A stretch of 64,000 nt of DNA from Tundrisphaera sp051175315 (GCF_051175315.1 NZ_CP195100.1:2480001-2544000), one strand, 5' to 3'; positions 1-9,771 are shown, counted from the stretch's first letter. Notes: generated by a model from the sequence alone, not told the origin. A program made the numbers and translations.

Positions 1-1
1 C

Positions 2-55
2 GAGCATCATGGAGTGGACCCGGGCTTCGATCCCGACGACCCCCTGATCGTCTGA
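2..55 (+). CDS. cas2: Cas2, type I-C-like, C-terminal end only (cut by window start)
   Basis: Only the last 17 codons are present, reading EHHGVDPGFDPDDPLIV and then TGA at 53-55. Type I-C Cas2 proteins end in a very similar way: a (V/I)EH.G segment, then an acidic stretch, then PLIV or TLII. Cas2 is the structural half of the Cas1-Cas2 integrase that inserts new spacers. Its position directly upstream of a type I-C repeat array and its forward orientation fit the usual cas1-cas2-leader-array order. The call rests on a short tail plus context. The rest of the cas operon would lie left of this window. Confidence 0.75.
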   Translation, partial: EHHGVDPGFDPDDPLIV

Positions 56-232
56 CGCGAACCGCCAGCGGACATTGCAAACCCAGGAGGTTCGCGATTT
101 TTCCAACCCTCTTTGGCAATTCGATTTCGGTTCTTCATGGCCCGGACCACCCTTGCCAGGGCAATTCACACGGAGCCGGTTCGCGAAATGTGCTGTCTAT
201 CTCTCCGCCCATTTTCGAGTTAGGATCCCGGG
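56..232 (+). promoter_or_regulatory. CRISPR leader
   Basis: This non-coding stretch lies between the cas2 stop and the first repeat and is more AT-rich than the array. Two direct repeats are visible: GGTTCGCGA at 89-97 and 178-186, and GGCAATTC at 115-122 and 160-167. Leaders carry the array promoter and integrase recognition sites. The leader role is inferred from position and repeat orientation, and is supported by the nested repeat variants on this side of the array. No confident -35/-10 pair was assigned. Confidence 0.7.
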
Positions 233-3200
233 GTTCGCCCCTCACGCAGGGGCGTGGGTTGAACCGTCGGGGAGCTGGTCGTCGCCCAGGATCGAGCCGG
301 TTCGCCCCTCACGCAGGGGCGTGGGTTGAACCCCCTAGTCCCGGACCCTCGGACGCCCCTCCCGGCGTTCGCCCCTCACGCAGGGGCGTGGGTTGAACCC
401 AAAAATCGCGATCGACCGCCGTCGTCTCGTCGAGTTCGCCCCTCACGCAGGGGCGTGGGTTGAACCAGGGGGATCCGGCGGGGCGTCGGCGTCGATCCGG
501 TTCGCCCCTCACGCAGGGGCGTGGGTTGAAACCGAGAACAACGTCCCGGTGAAGTGGTACGCATCGAGTTCGCCCCTCACGCAGGGGCGTGGGTTGAAAC
601 TCGCGCAGCTCGGCAAGTTCATCGAATACAAGGCCAGTCGCCCCTCACGCAGGGGCGTGGGTTGAAACTTCGTCTCCTTGACCCACTTGAGCGGGGCCGT
701 CGTCGCCCCTCACGCAGGGGCGTGGGTTGAAACATCAAGCTCCGCTCCAGCGCGAGCACCAGCTTCGGTCGCCCCTCACGCAGGGGCGTGGGTTGAAACA
801 ACGAGTATGACGATGAGGCCGAGCCGGGCCTGGGTCGCCCCTCACGCAGGGGCGTGGGTTGAAACCGCCTGATCCCGCGCTGGTCGCACACGTCGCGGAT
901 GTCGCCCCTCACGCAGGGGCGTGGGTTGAAACCGTTGCGACGGGCGTCAGATCCGCGACCTGGCCGTCGCCCCTCACGCAGGGGCGTGGGTTGAAACGTG
1001 CCCTGCTACTCCCATCTGTCGGATTATTGCGTCGCCCCTCACGCAGGGGCGTGGGTTGAAACCACCGGGCACCAACCATCTCCCACTAAAAACCAAAAGT
1101 CGCCCCTCACGCAGGGGCGTGGGTTGAAACCACTCCCGGACGGACAGCCGGCCCGTGACGATCGTCGCCCCTCACGCAGGGGCGTGGGTTGAAACGATCT
1201 CGGCGTCGCGGTCCATCTCTCGCTGGGACGTCGCCCCTCACGCAGGGGCGTGGGTTGAAACTTCGCGCCCTTCGTTCGGCCCATGATCCTCGCGGTCCGT
1301 CGCCCCTCACGCAGGGGCGTGGGTTGAAACATGCTGGACGCGACGCGTCGGGTCACGCCCGACGTCGCCCCTCACGCAGGGGCGTGGGTTGAAACTGCAT
1401 CCCGCATTTGGCGGATGACGATTATGTGCGTCGCCCCTCACGCAGGGGCGTGGGTTGAAACCCATGCCGGTTGCGGCCGTCGGGCCCGAGGGCACGTCGC
1501 CCCTCACGCAGGGGCGTGGGTTGAAACGGGCCCACCTTCGCCATCCCGGTCAGGTCGCTATGTCGCCCCTCACGCAGGGGCGTGGGTTGAAACATGGCGA
1601 CATGATCGAGGCCATCCAGGTCGGGCCCCGTCGCCCCTCACGCAGGGGCGTGGGTTGAAACTTTGGTGCGATGAAGGCGGCGAGTTCGTATCCGAGTCGC
1701 CCCTCACGCAGGGGCGTGGGTTGAAACGCCGTGGGGTGGCTGATGCAGCGGCAGCCGATGGAGTCGCCCCTCACGCAGGGGCGTGGGTTGAAACGGGGCA
1801 GGTCTCGGCGATCATCAACGTCAACACGTCGCCCCTCACGCAGGGGCGTGGGTTGAAACCGATTGGAAGATCGGGGAGTTGACCACCGGCACGTCGCCCC
1901 TCACGCAGGGGCGTGGGTTGAAACCCGCCGTGGTCGCCGCGCTGGGCGGAACGGATGCCCGTCGCCCCTCACGCAGGGGCGTGGGTTGAAACATCTGGTC
2001 GGCCACGCCCCAGGCCGGCACGCAGCGTCGCCCCTCACGCAGGGGCGTGGGTTGAAACGCCTCCCTCCTGTCGATCGCCCCCTCCGAGGATTGTCGCCCC
2101 TCACGCAGGGGCGTGGGTTGAAACATTCCCCGCTCCGCCGCGATCCATGCCGCCCCCATTGATCGCCCCTCACGCAGGGGCGTGGGTTGAAACTGGGCGG
2201 TCAGCGACTCCAGGGCCTTGGCGTTGGCGTCGCCCCTCACGCAGGGGCGTGGGTTGAAACCGCATCTCGGCCCGGATGAAGTCGAGTCGGCAGTCGCCCC
2301 TCACGCAGGGGCGTGGGTTGAAACAGCTCCAAAGCCTCGGCGTCGGCGTCCCGCCTGCGTCGCCCCTCACGCAGGGGCGTGGGTTGAAACCGCATCTCGG
2401 CCCGGATGAAGTCGAGTCGGCAGTCGCCCCTCACGCAGGGGCGTGGGTTGAAACAGCTCCAAAGCCTTCGGATAGTTGGTCCCCCGTCGCCCCTCACGCA
2501 GGGGCGTGGGTTGAAACCCGACCGGTGCGAGGACGGCTTGGCCGAACGACTCGTCGCCCCTCACGCAGGGGCGTGGGTTGAAACCCCTGCCCGCCGGCCG
2601 TGATCGACCGGCACCCGGTCGCCCCTCACGCAGGGGCGTGGGTTGAAACGAGATGCCATGAAACGCCGAACGATCGTCAATCCGGTCGCCCCTCACGCAG
2701 GGGCGTGGGTTGAAACCCGACCCGGGCGATGTCGAGCGGAGCCAGCGAGAGTCGCCCCTCACGCAGGGGCGTGGGTTGAAACCGTATCAGGAACGGGTAA
2801 AAGCGCCGCCCTTCCGTCGCCCCTCACGCAGGGGCGTGGGTTGAAACGTTGCTATGCTTGAGCCAGTTGCGGCTGTCCTCGGTCGCCCCTCACGCAGGGG
2901 CGTGGGTTGAAACGACGGGTTGCCGTCCAGGCTCGGCCCGGAGTTGAGTCGCCCCTCACGCAGGGGCGTGGGTTGAAACATCCAGTACGCCCCACGCCAG
3001 GGCGTCGACATGGAGTCGCCCCTCACGCAGGGGCGTGGGTTGAAACCCGAACCCCCGCGATCCGGCCAATCCGCTCCGGGGATCGCCCCTCACGCAGGGG
3101 CGTGGGTTGAAACGGCCTGTCGGTCTCCCCCGGCCAGGAGGAGGGCCGTCGCCCCTCACGCAGGGGCGTGGGTTGAAACCTCTATCGAAGCTGCGCCCCG

Positions 3201-5236
3201 CCCCCGGGTGGGTGTCGCCCCTCACGCAGGGGCGTGGGTTGAAACAAGTTCTCGACCTCGATTCCGCCCGGGACGCCTCGTCGCCCCTCACGCAGGGGCG
3301 TGGGTTGAAACCGGTTATGACGCTGGCAGTCATCAGCGGTGATCCTGTCGCCCCTCACGCAGGGGCGTGGGTTGAAACCTGGTCACCGGCCCGGACCATG
3401 ACGAGAAGATGGGTCGCCCCTCACGCAGGGGCGTGGGTTGAAACCTACAGGTCGGACGTGGAAGCCAAGTTCGCTCTGGTCGCCCCTCACGCAGGGGCGT
3501 GGGTTGAAACTACGTCCGGGCCCAGGAATGGAACCGCGACGAGCAGTCGCCCCTCACGCAGGGGCGTGGGTTGAAACTTGCGGACGCCCTGGTCCAGGAC
3601 CTTGGTCGTCGTCGCCCCTCACGCAGGGGCGTGGGTTGAAACGGGTCGTGTTCCACGCGCCAACCCTCCCATCCCGTCGCCCCTCACGCAGGGGCGTGGG
3701 TTGAAACATGTTGGACAGGACGCGGCGGGTCACGCCCGACGTGTCGCCCCTCACGCAGGGGCGTGGGTTGAAACGAGGGCAGCCTGTGGTCGGGGCCCTC
3801 GCCCGCCTGTCGCCCCTCACGCAGGGGCGTGGGTTGAAACGAGGATTGGAGCGACATCGTCCGGGGGGCCGTCTGTCGCCCCTCACGCAGGGGCGTGGGT
3901 TGAAACCCCGGGAATGAGGCCCGACGATGAACCCCACCGCGGTCGCCCCTCACGCAGGGGCGTGGGTTGAAACATCCGGGGCGGCTTCGCGGCGACCCGG
4001 GACCAGGTGTCGCCCCTCACGCAGGGGCGTGGGTTGAAACGACTCGACCTTGCCGATGGTGGTCTTGGGGGCGCCGTCGCCCCTCACGCAGGGGCGTGGG
4101 TTGAAACCTCTCCGCATGCCCCAGGAGGCCGAGCCGTGGGGTCGCCCCTCACGCAGGGGCGTGGGTTGAAACGACTCCCGCCCCCGGCAATGCCCGCCGC
4201 CCGATCAGTCGCCCCTCACGCAGGGGCGTGGGTTGAAACGGTCCCGACTATGACCCGAGCGAGGATGCCGAGCTGGTCGCCCCTCACGCAGGGGCGTGGG
4301 TTGAAACCTCAAGGACAACGTGATCGAAGCCGCGTCCCTCAGTCGCCCCTCACGCAGGGGCGTGGGTTGAAACGCCCAGGAGTGTCACCACCTCGTACCC
4401 GTCGTCGAACGTCGCCCCTCACGCAGGGGCGTGGGTTGAAACATGCACATGGTCATCGAGAAGATGCCCTACGTCGGTCGCCCCTCACGCAGGGGCGTGG
4501 GTTGAAGCGGTGGGCCATCCGGGGATGAAGGAATCGCCGTAGTCGCCCCTCACGCAGGGGCGTGGGTTGAAACCTGTGTGCCCAGCGCGGCTGGTGCGAT
4601 AACGGCGTCGCCCCTCACGCAGGGGCGTGGGTTGAAACTCGCCCGGCGTGACCACCACGGCCTTGCGGATGTCTTGTCGCCCCTCACGCAGGGGCGTGGG
4701 TTGAAACACCTTGCCCATCTCGATCGTCGCGATGATCTGGGTCGCCCCTCACGCAGGGGCGTGGGTTGAAACTCGATGAGCGGCATGAGGACCAGCCACA
4801 TCAGGGGCGTCGCCCCTCACGCAGGGGCGTGGGTTGAAACAGACGACGGTCGCCCCGGCCAGGGCGGGGTGGGCGTCGCCCCTCACGCAGGGGCGTGGGT
4901 TGAAACCAGGATTGGCAGGATGGGGCTGGCCCGCCCTCCCGTCGCCCCTCACGCAGGGGCGTGGGTTGAAACTTCACGCGATCCGGGGAGATCCCGGCCT
5001 CCTCGGTCGCCCCTCACGCAGGGGCGTGGGTTGAAACGACCGAGACCAGGGGCGGGCGGGGGAGATGGATCGTCGCCCCTCACGCAGGGGCGTGGGTTGA
5101 AACCGACGAATCGGCCCGGGTGTACTCCTCGGTCAGAGTCGCCCCTCACGCAGGGGCGTGGGTTGAAACGTCTTGTGGTCGTTGAAGCAGGCCAACTCGG
5201 GGTCGTCGCCCCTCACGCAGGGGCGTGGGTTGAAAC
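233..5236 (+). CRISPR. Type I-C CRISPR array, 76 repeats and 75 spacers
   Basis: The 32-nt consensus repeat starts GTCGCCCC and ends GGGTTGAAAC. Its core CGCCCCTCACGCAGGGGCG is a hairpin with a 7-bp stem and 5-nt loop, as in type I-C repeats processed by Cas5c. The repeat period is 65-69 bp, so spacers are mostly 31-36 nt. I counted repeat starts one by one from 233 to 5205. Repeats 1-6 begin GTTCGCCCC (one extra T), and repeats 1-4 also end GAACC instead of GAAAC. Repeats 30 (2162) and 44 (3082) begin with A, and repeat 65 (4477) ends GAAGC. All others looked consensus by eye. The GAAAC end points right, so transcription is left to right with the leader at the cas2 side. Spacers 31 and 33 are identical, 32 and 34 share 13 nt, and 17 and 53 are near-identical. 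Confidence 0.98.
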
Positions 5237-5482
5237 GCCCCGGTTCGGCGGACTTGGATCAGTCCACGCGTCGTGGCATCTTTGTTGATCCCTGTGTCCG
5301 ACGGGGCGGGTACCTCAATAGCACCTCTGTGTTGCACGATGCGATGCCAGATGATCGCATCATGACGCCGCATCGGCGTTGGTCGCCAGTCTGGGGTGGG
5401 AGATGGCCTGTTGGTGAAAATCGTTTATTGGAAACAGGTTAAGTCGGGATTGGAAGGCGGATTCGAATCCTGGTTTCCCGAC
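5237..5482. other. Array trailer region with hairpins, no gene
   Basis: No convincing coding sequence is seen between the last repeat and the terminator. Three inverted repeats are present: GATGCGAT/ATCGCATC (5338-5345 and 5354-5361), ACGCCG/CGGCGT (5365-5370 and 5374-5379), and GTCGGGA/TCCCGAC (5443-5449 and 5476-5482). The last one encloses the palindrome GGATTCGAATCC. They could end or stabilise the pre-crRNA. There are no degenerate repeats here. Confidence 0.5.
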
Positions 5483-5490
5483 TTCAAGAA

Positions 5491-5526
5491 GGCCCGCCTC
5501 GACTTTTGGTCGTGGCGGGCCCTTTT
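5491..5526. terminator. Intrinsic terminator between the array and the leftward hydrolase gene
   Basis: GGCCCGCC (5491-5498) pairs with GGCGGGCC (5514-5521), and the stem continues inward with CGAC/GTCG around a TTTTG loop. A short T tract (TTTT, 5523-5526) follows on the plus strand. It lies between the end of the CRISPR array and the end of the leftward gene at 5564, so it may serve both directions. Confidence 0.75.
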
Positions 5527-5563
5527 CGTTGCCCGGCCGGGATGCCGCGAGCCTATCCCATCC

Positions 5564-6553
5564 TCAGGATTGGGCGGCAGCAGGTCGGCAGACGGCCCAG
5601 GCGTAGGGGGCGATCCAGGTCGCGACGACCGGGTTGGCCGTCGCCCCGCCGAACGTGTGCTTCGCCCCGATCAGGGACCCGATGCCCCGCTCGCGGTATC
5701 GCGACGCCATCGGCCCGAGCCGCTCCGTTTGGCTTCGGCCCAGGCCGGTCTTGCCCAGGGCACGATGGTGGTCGGAATACTTGCCGAAGGGGTGGACGAC
5801 CAGCACCGGGTCGAGCTTGTTGTAGAGGCACAGCACGCCCTCGACTGCGGGCAAGGCATGGCCGAGCCGTTCGCCCGGGTCGAGCCACTGGCGATCGCAG
5901 GCGGGCTCGATGACGACCGCGCGAAGCCGGAGGGCCGGGGGGCATTCCGGCAGCACGGAGGGGCGGCACGGGTCGCACCCGTCATCCAGGGATCCGCCGC
6001 CCAGCAGGTGCAGGGCCGAGAGCACGGCGTATCCGCCGTGGCTCTGCCCGATCAGGGAGACCCGGCCGCCGGTCGGGAACGCCTGGAGGAACCGGGCCAG
6101 GTGATAGCCCGCGACGGCGGCCCGCCTGGCCTTCTCGTTGGCGTCCTTGATCAGATTGGGATAGATGCGCTGGCTCGGCCAGTCGAAGGCGACGACCACC
6201 GCGTCGGGCGCGAGGGCTCCGTAGGTCGCGAGATCGCCGCGGATGCGATCTCCTTCGGCGACGGCCTGGTCGGCGTTGTAGTAGCTGCCGTGGACGAGGA
6301 TGACGACGGGCCGGGTTCCTGCCAGGCCCAGGAGTTCGGACGGATCCCGCCTCGCCATGCATCCCCCGGCTTCGAGCCGCGAGGCACGCAGCGTCGGCCA
6401 GGGGTCGGTCCCCATCACCTGCGGGCAGGCCCGGGTCTGGACGTGCCAGAATTCCCGGCCGCTCGCCGGCCGGGCGAGCAGAAAGGCCGTCGCCAGGAAC
6501 AGGGCGAGCCGGGCGGTCCCGGCGCGGGTCCCGAGGATGGGCATGGGGCGCAT
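5564..6553 (-). CDS. Exported alpha/beta-hydrolase
   Basis: This 329-residue protein begins with a hydrophobic signal-like segment (residues 13-30, ending ARPASG), so it probably acts outside the cytoplasm. Alpha/beta-hydrolase features follow: an oxyanion-hole HGS at 88-90 after the strand PVVILV, the nucleophile elbow GQSHGG at 169-174 (Ser171), a likely acid in NKLDPV (Asp249) and a late His in AKHTFGG (His299). Four cysteines between residues 193 and 219 may form disulfides. The best general call is a serine esterase or lipase-like hydrolase; the substrate cannot be read. The start at 6553 has another Met three codons later. It stands alone downstream of the GH32 gene, with a gap of about 165 bp. 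Confidence 0.75.
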   Translation of the reverse strand: MRPMPILGTRAGTARLALFLATAFLLARPASGREFWHVQTRACPQVMGTDPWPTLRASRLEAGGCMARRDPSELLGLAGTRPVVILVHGSYYNADQAVAEGDRIRGDLATYGALAPDAVVVAFDWPSQRIYPNLIKDANEKARRAAVAGYHLARFLQAFPTGGRVSLIGQSHGGYAVLSALHLLGGGSLDDGCDPCRPSVLPECPPALRLRAVVIEPACDRQWLDPGERLGHALPAVEGVLCLYNKLDPVLVVHPFGKYSDHHRALGKTGLGRSQTERLGPMASRYRERGIGSLIGAKHTFGGATANPVVATWIAPYAWAVCRPAAAQS

Positions 6554-6719
6554 TGCTTGTTCAGGGTGTGGATCCGTCTTGGGTGCAGGTGAAGGGTATC
6601 CTCATATTCGGCTTTGAGGGCCGATTCGGCACAATTCGGCGGGCCGGCCATCCCGACATCCCCGACCATCGGGAAGGGCGGCCGGGATGCCCGGCGTCCC
6701 CCAATCGGAGGACTCGCCG

Positions 6720-8897
6720 TCATCTCCCGGGTTCCCACGCCGAGCGCAACGGATAGGCGGTCAGCTCCGCGAATTCGACCGGGCCGCCGACCGCCGAGAC
6801 GACGACCGACGTGTCCTCCGCCTTCGGGATCACCGGCAGGGGCACGTAGGCCAGGCCGCCGGCCGCGAACACCTCGAAGGCGGTCCGGTCGGCCAGGATC
6901 CGGAGGTCCACCCGCCCGTCGCGGGGCGGGGCCGGGGCCCGGACGCCGTTGACGACCAGTTCCCCCTTCGCCGCGTCGTAGGCCACGGGCACCCCGCGCA
7001 CGGTGAAGATCACCTCGCGGGCCGACCCCGGCTCGAAGGTCGCGACGATGTCGAGGGCATCCCCCTTCGCGGACGCCAGCGGGTTCGGGCCGCCGGGTTC
7101 GAGCGTCGCCGGCCCGGCCGATACGCCCGCCTCGCGGAGCGTCTCCAACTCCTTGACCGGGGCCCGGACCAGCCGGGGGCCGTCGGGCGTGCCCGCCAGC
7201 TTCAACTCGTGGGGCACGCTCATCGCCTGGTTGAACGGCATGCCGGGGCTCGGGGCCTGGAGCCACCCGACCTGGATCCGCCGGCCGTCCGAGTCCGGGA
7301 TGTCGCTGAAGGTCTGCGCCGCGTAGAACCCCCGGCCATGATGCCCCGGGAGCTTCGGCGTCTCGGGCTTGAAGGTCCGGCTGTCGAAGGTGCCGACGGA
7401 ATACTCGCCGCTCGCCGCGGTCAGGACCCACCTCGCCCGCGCCGGGTCGCCGTCCACCGGCAGTTCGAACAGGTCCGGGCACTCGAAATAGCCGCTCACT
7501 TTCCCGGTGACTTCCCAGTGCTTGAGGTCGGGCGACGCGAGGAAGTGGATGGTGTGGTCGGTCGTCGCCTTGCCGTCCTTCGGCGGGCCGGGCAGGCCGA
7601 CGTAGAGGGCCATCACCCAACGGCCGGTCGGGGCGTGCCAGATCACCTTGGGGTCGCGGTTCCCGTCGGTGATCTGGCCGACGACCGGGTTGCCGGCGAA
7701 CTTCGCGAACGTCCGCCCGCCGTCGGTGCTCGATGCCAGCCCCTGCACGGTCGGGTTGCCGGCGGCGGTGTAGAGCAGCACCAGCGGGGGCTTGCCGTCC
7801 CGGCCGAGTCCGCTGGTGTTCGCCCGATCGACGACGGCCGAGCCGGAGAACATCGTCCCCATCGCGTCCGGGTAAAGGGCTTCGCCGCGCTCCTCCCAGT
7901 GGACGAGGTCGGTGCTGACGGCGTGGCCCCAGTGCATGTTGCCCCAGGCCCAGCCATACGGGTTGTGCTGGAAGAACAGGTGGTAGACGCCGTCGGCGAA
8001 CACCAGTCCGTTCGGGTCGTTCAGCCAGCCCCGCCGGGCGCTGAAGTGGATCAGCGGCCGGAGCGGCTCGCGGTACAGGTCCTCGGCCCCCTTGAGGTCG
8101 TCGCCCTGATCGATCGAGGCCAGCCCGGTCGAACCGGCCGGGAGCTTCCCCGCGCGGATGGTCGCGGCTTTCCCCTTCCAGGCGGACACGTCGAGCGGGG
8201 CCCACCAGTCGGCCCCGGCGTCGGCCAGCTCGATGTCGAACGACCGCTCCACGCGGCCGTCGACGGCGACGGTCACCTTGCGCTTCGGACCGCCGGTCTT
8301 GACCGGGAAGTGGAGGAAGCGGCCGGAGAGCACGACCTCCCGCGCCGCGTCCGACGCGACCTGCGGCCTCGCGTCGGTGAAGACGATGTGGTCGACGTTG
8401 ATGTGGCCCCAGCCGCCGGTCGCGTCGTCCACGATCTGGAGCCGGGCCGTCCTGCCCGCGAACTCGGCCACGTCCCAGGCCCCGGGCTCCAGCCCCTCAT
8501 CGCCGCCGGGCTCGGTGTTCGGCCCGGTCGCGGTGCGGGCCACCTTGCCGTCGATGAGGAGGTTGAGGCAGGTCTTGCCGGGGAAGCCCCCGCCGCCGAT
8601 CAGGAACGCGACGTGGTTCCGATCGATGCGGAACTCCGGCGAGGTGAGCGTCCCGGTCGCCCGATCCCCGCCCCGGAACGTATTGACGAGGCCGTCGCCC
8701 CGGAATCCGGAGACGCGCATCTGACCGGGCTGCGTGCCCCGCGCCGGGCCGTCTCCGAACGCCGTGCCGGCCGCCTTCCAATCGCCGTAGGTTTCGCCCT
8801 CGAAGTCGGCGAAGACCACGTCCGGACGGCCGTCGTCGGCCGTCGCTGCGGGCGGGATCGCGAGCGTCATCGCGCACATCATCAGCGTCATCATCAT
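6720..8897 (-). CDS. Secreted glycoside hydrolase family 32 (levanase/invertase-type)
   Basis: This 725-residue enzyme probably hydrolyses beta-fructosidic bonds in fructans or sucrose. The three GH32 acidic motifs are intact: WLNDPNG at 291-297 (nucleophile Asp294), RDPK at 414-417 (transition-state stabiliser) and ECPD at 472-475 (acid/base Glu). Substrate-pocket elements such as FFQHNPYG and MFSGSAV are also present. The C-terminal part (about 570-725) fits the family's beta-sandwich module. Some 280 residues precede the catalytic domain, including a lectin-like section with FADFEG and WGHINVDHI. A Met-rich hydrophobic leader ending AIPPAATA suggests export. A TGA two codons upstream of the first ATG fixes the start region. 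It faces the same way as its neighbours but has no close operon partner. Confidence 0.9.
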   Translation of the reverse strand: MMMTLMMCAMTLAIPPAATADDGRPDVVFADFEGETYGDWKAAGTAFGDGPARGTQPGQMRVSGFRGDGLVNTFRGGDRATGTLTSPEFRIDRNHVAFLIGGGGFPGKTCLNLLIDGKVARTATGPNTEPGGDEGLEPGAWDVAEFAGRTARLQIVDDATGGWGHINVDHIVFTDARPQVASDAAREVVLSGRFLHFPVKTGGPKRKVTVAVDGRVERSFDIELADAGADWWAPLDVSAWKGKAATIRAGKLPAGSTGLASIDQGDDLKGAEDLYREPLRPLIHFSARRGWLNDPNGLVFADGVYHLFFQHNPYGWAWGNMHWGHAVSTDLVHWEERGEALYPDAMGTMFSGSAVVDRANTSGLGRDGKPPLVLLYTAAGNPTVQGLASSTDGGRTFAKFAGNPVVGQITDGNRDPKVIWHAPTGRWVMALYVGLPGPPKDGKATTDHTIHFLASPDLKHWEVTGKVSGYFECPDLFELPVDGDPARARWVLTAASGEYSVGTFDSRTFKPETPKLPGHHGRGFYAAQTFSDIPDSDGRRIQVGWLQAPSPGMPFNQAMSVPHELKLAGTPDGPRLVRAPVKELETLREAGVSAGPATLEPGGPNPLASAKGDALDIVATFEPGSAREVIFTVRGVPVAYDAAKGELVVNGVRAPAPPRDGRVDLRILADRTAFEVFAAGGLAYVPLPVIPKAEDTSVVVSAVGGPVEFAELTAYPLRSAWEPGR

Positions 8898-9024
8898 CAG
8901 TCACCCCCGACGGCCCGTGATCAACCGCCGGGGCCGGCGCAGATTGGACCATGCCGTGCGCGCGGTTTCCAGGGGGAGGCCGGATCCGGACGCCCCATCC
9001 CCGAGATCGGGTCGCGACCGCCGG

Positions 9025-9771
9025 TCAGCGGGCCCGGCCGATCGCCATCGGGATGTCGCAACGGGCGGCGGTGTCGGATTCCAGGCCCAGGAAGGTCGAG
9101 GTCAGGGCGAAGGCCCGGTGCAGGGCGGGGGCCGGCACCGGTTCCGGGCCGTCCTCGACGGTCGCGGGCGCCGCCGGGAAAAACGAACCCGATTTCCGAG
9201 ACGGGGCCGACGCTTCGGTGGGCGTCTTCGCGACGGCGGCCGGGGCCAGGGCCGTCGCGACGGCGGTGCGCTCGGCCTCGGCCCGCATCCGCCGCAACTC
9301 ATTGAGGGCACGGTGGAAGGCCCGTTCCGACGCGGCCTCGTACTTCCGCGCCAGGGTCGCCTCCTTCGACGCGTCGAACAACGCCCGGTTGGCCGCCTCG
9401 TTGCGGAGCGTCCGCGCGTTGTCGGCGTAGCGGTCCGACGACGCCATGAAGGTTTCCTTGGCCTCCCGGACGTGGGTGGACAGGGCGGCGGATTCCTGCA
9501 CGACCGCGCGGTCCATCCGGACGACGTGCACGGCCATCCGGCGGACCAGGGCCGCGCCCACCTCCCCCTCGGGCTTCAACTCGGCGCGGAAGGCGTCGGT
9601 GAGGCGCTCGACCTCGGCGGCGTCCTCCTTGGGGAGCACGATCCCGGCGCCGGTCATGCCGTGCTTCAGCGCGTTGGCCCGCGAGCGGGCCTTCCCCTCC
9701 TCCGTCACCGGCCCGGTGCTCTTGAGGGCGTTCTTGCGGTTGGCCTCGATCTGCGCGGGGGTGGCGGGCAT
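9025..9771 (-). CDS. Planctomycete conserved protein of the NRxNAxxSTGPxTxxGKxRS type
   Basis: This is a 248-residue cytosolic-looking protein. Residues 10-42 contain EANRKNALKSTGPVTEEGKA and SRANALKHGMTG, a signature repeated in many paralogous planctomycete and acidobacterial orphans whose function is not known. The middle (about 60-165) is charged and helical, with likely coiled coil. The rest is low-complexity and Pro/Ala-rich. The signature resembles a short basic nucleic-acid-binding element, but that is speculation. It lies 137 bp downstream of the MFS transporter gene, so it could be a read-through partner. Confidence 0.65.
   Translation of the reverse strand: MPATPAQIEANRKNALKSTGPVTEEGKARSRANALKHGMTGAGIVLPKEDAAEVERLTDAFRAELKPEGEVGAALVRRMAVHVVRMDRAVVQESAALSTHVREAKETFMASSDRYADNARTLRNEAANRALFDASKEATLARKYEAASERAFHRALNELRRMRAEAERTAVATALAPAAVAKTPTEASAPSRKSGSFFPAAPATVEDGPEPVPAPALHRAFALTSTFLGLESDTAARCDIPMAIGRAR

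Noticed and set aside
233..5236. Spacers targeting genes in this window
   Set aside because: By eye I found no spacer matching the non-array part of the window, but I could not run an exhaustive comparison. A blastn of all 75 spacers against the genome would settle it.
75..5288. Many 60-180-residue open frames rich in PLTQGRGLK, APHAGAWVE, PSRRGVG or FNPRPCVRGD
   Set aside because: They are translations of the CRISPR repeat in different frames, not proteins.
5443..5485. tRNA-like 3' half: GTCGGGA...TCCCGAC with a TTCGAAT core
   Set aside because: Only 26 nt separate the arms, with no anticodon or D arm. It is a hairpin around the palindrome GGATTCGAATCC.
5396..6592. 398-residue rightward frame
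   Set aside because: Antisense to the alpha/beta-hydrolase gene; Gly/Arg/Asp-rich shadow typical of high-GC DNA.
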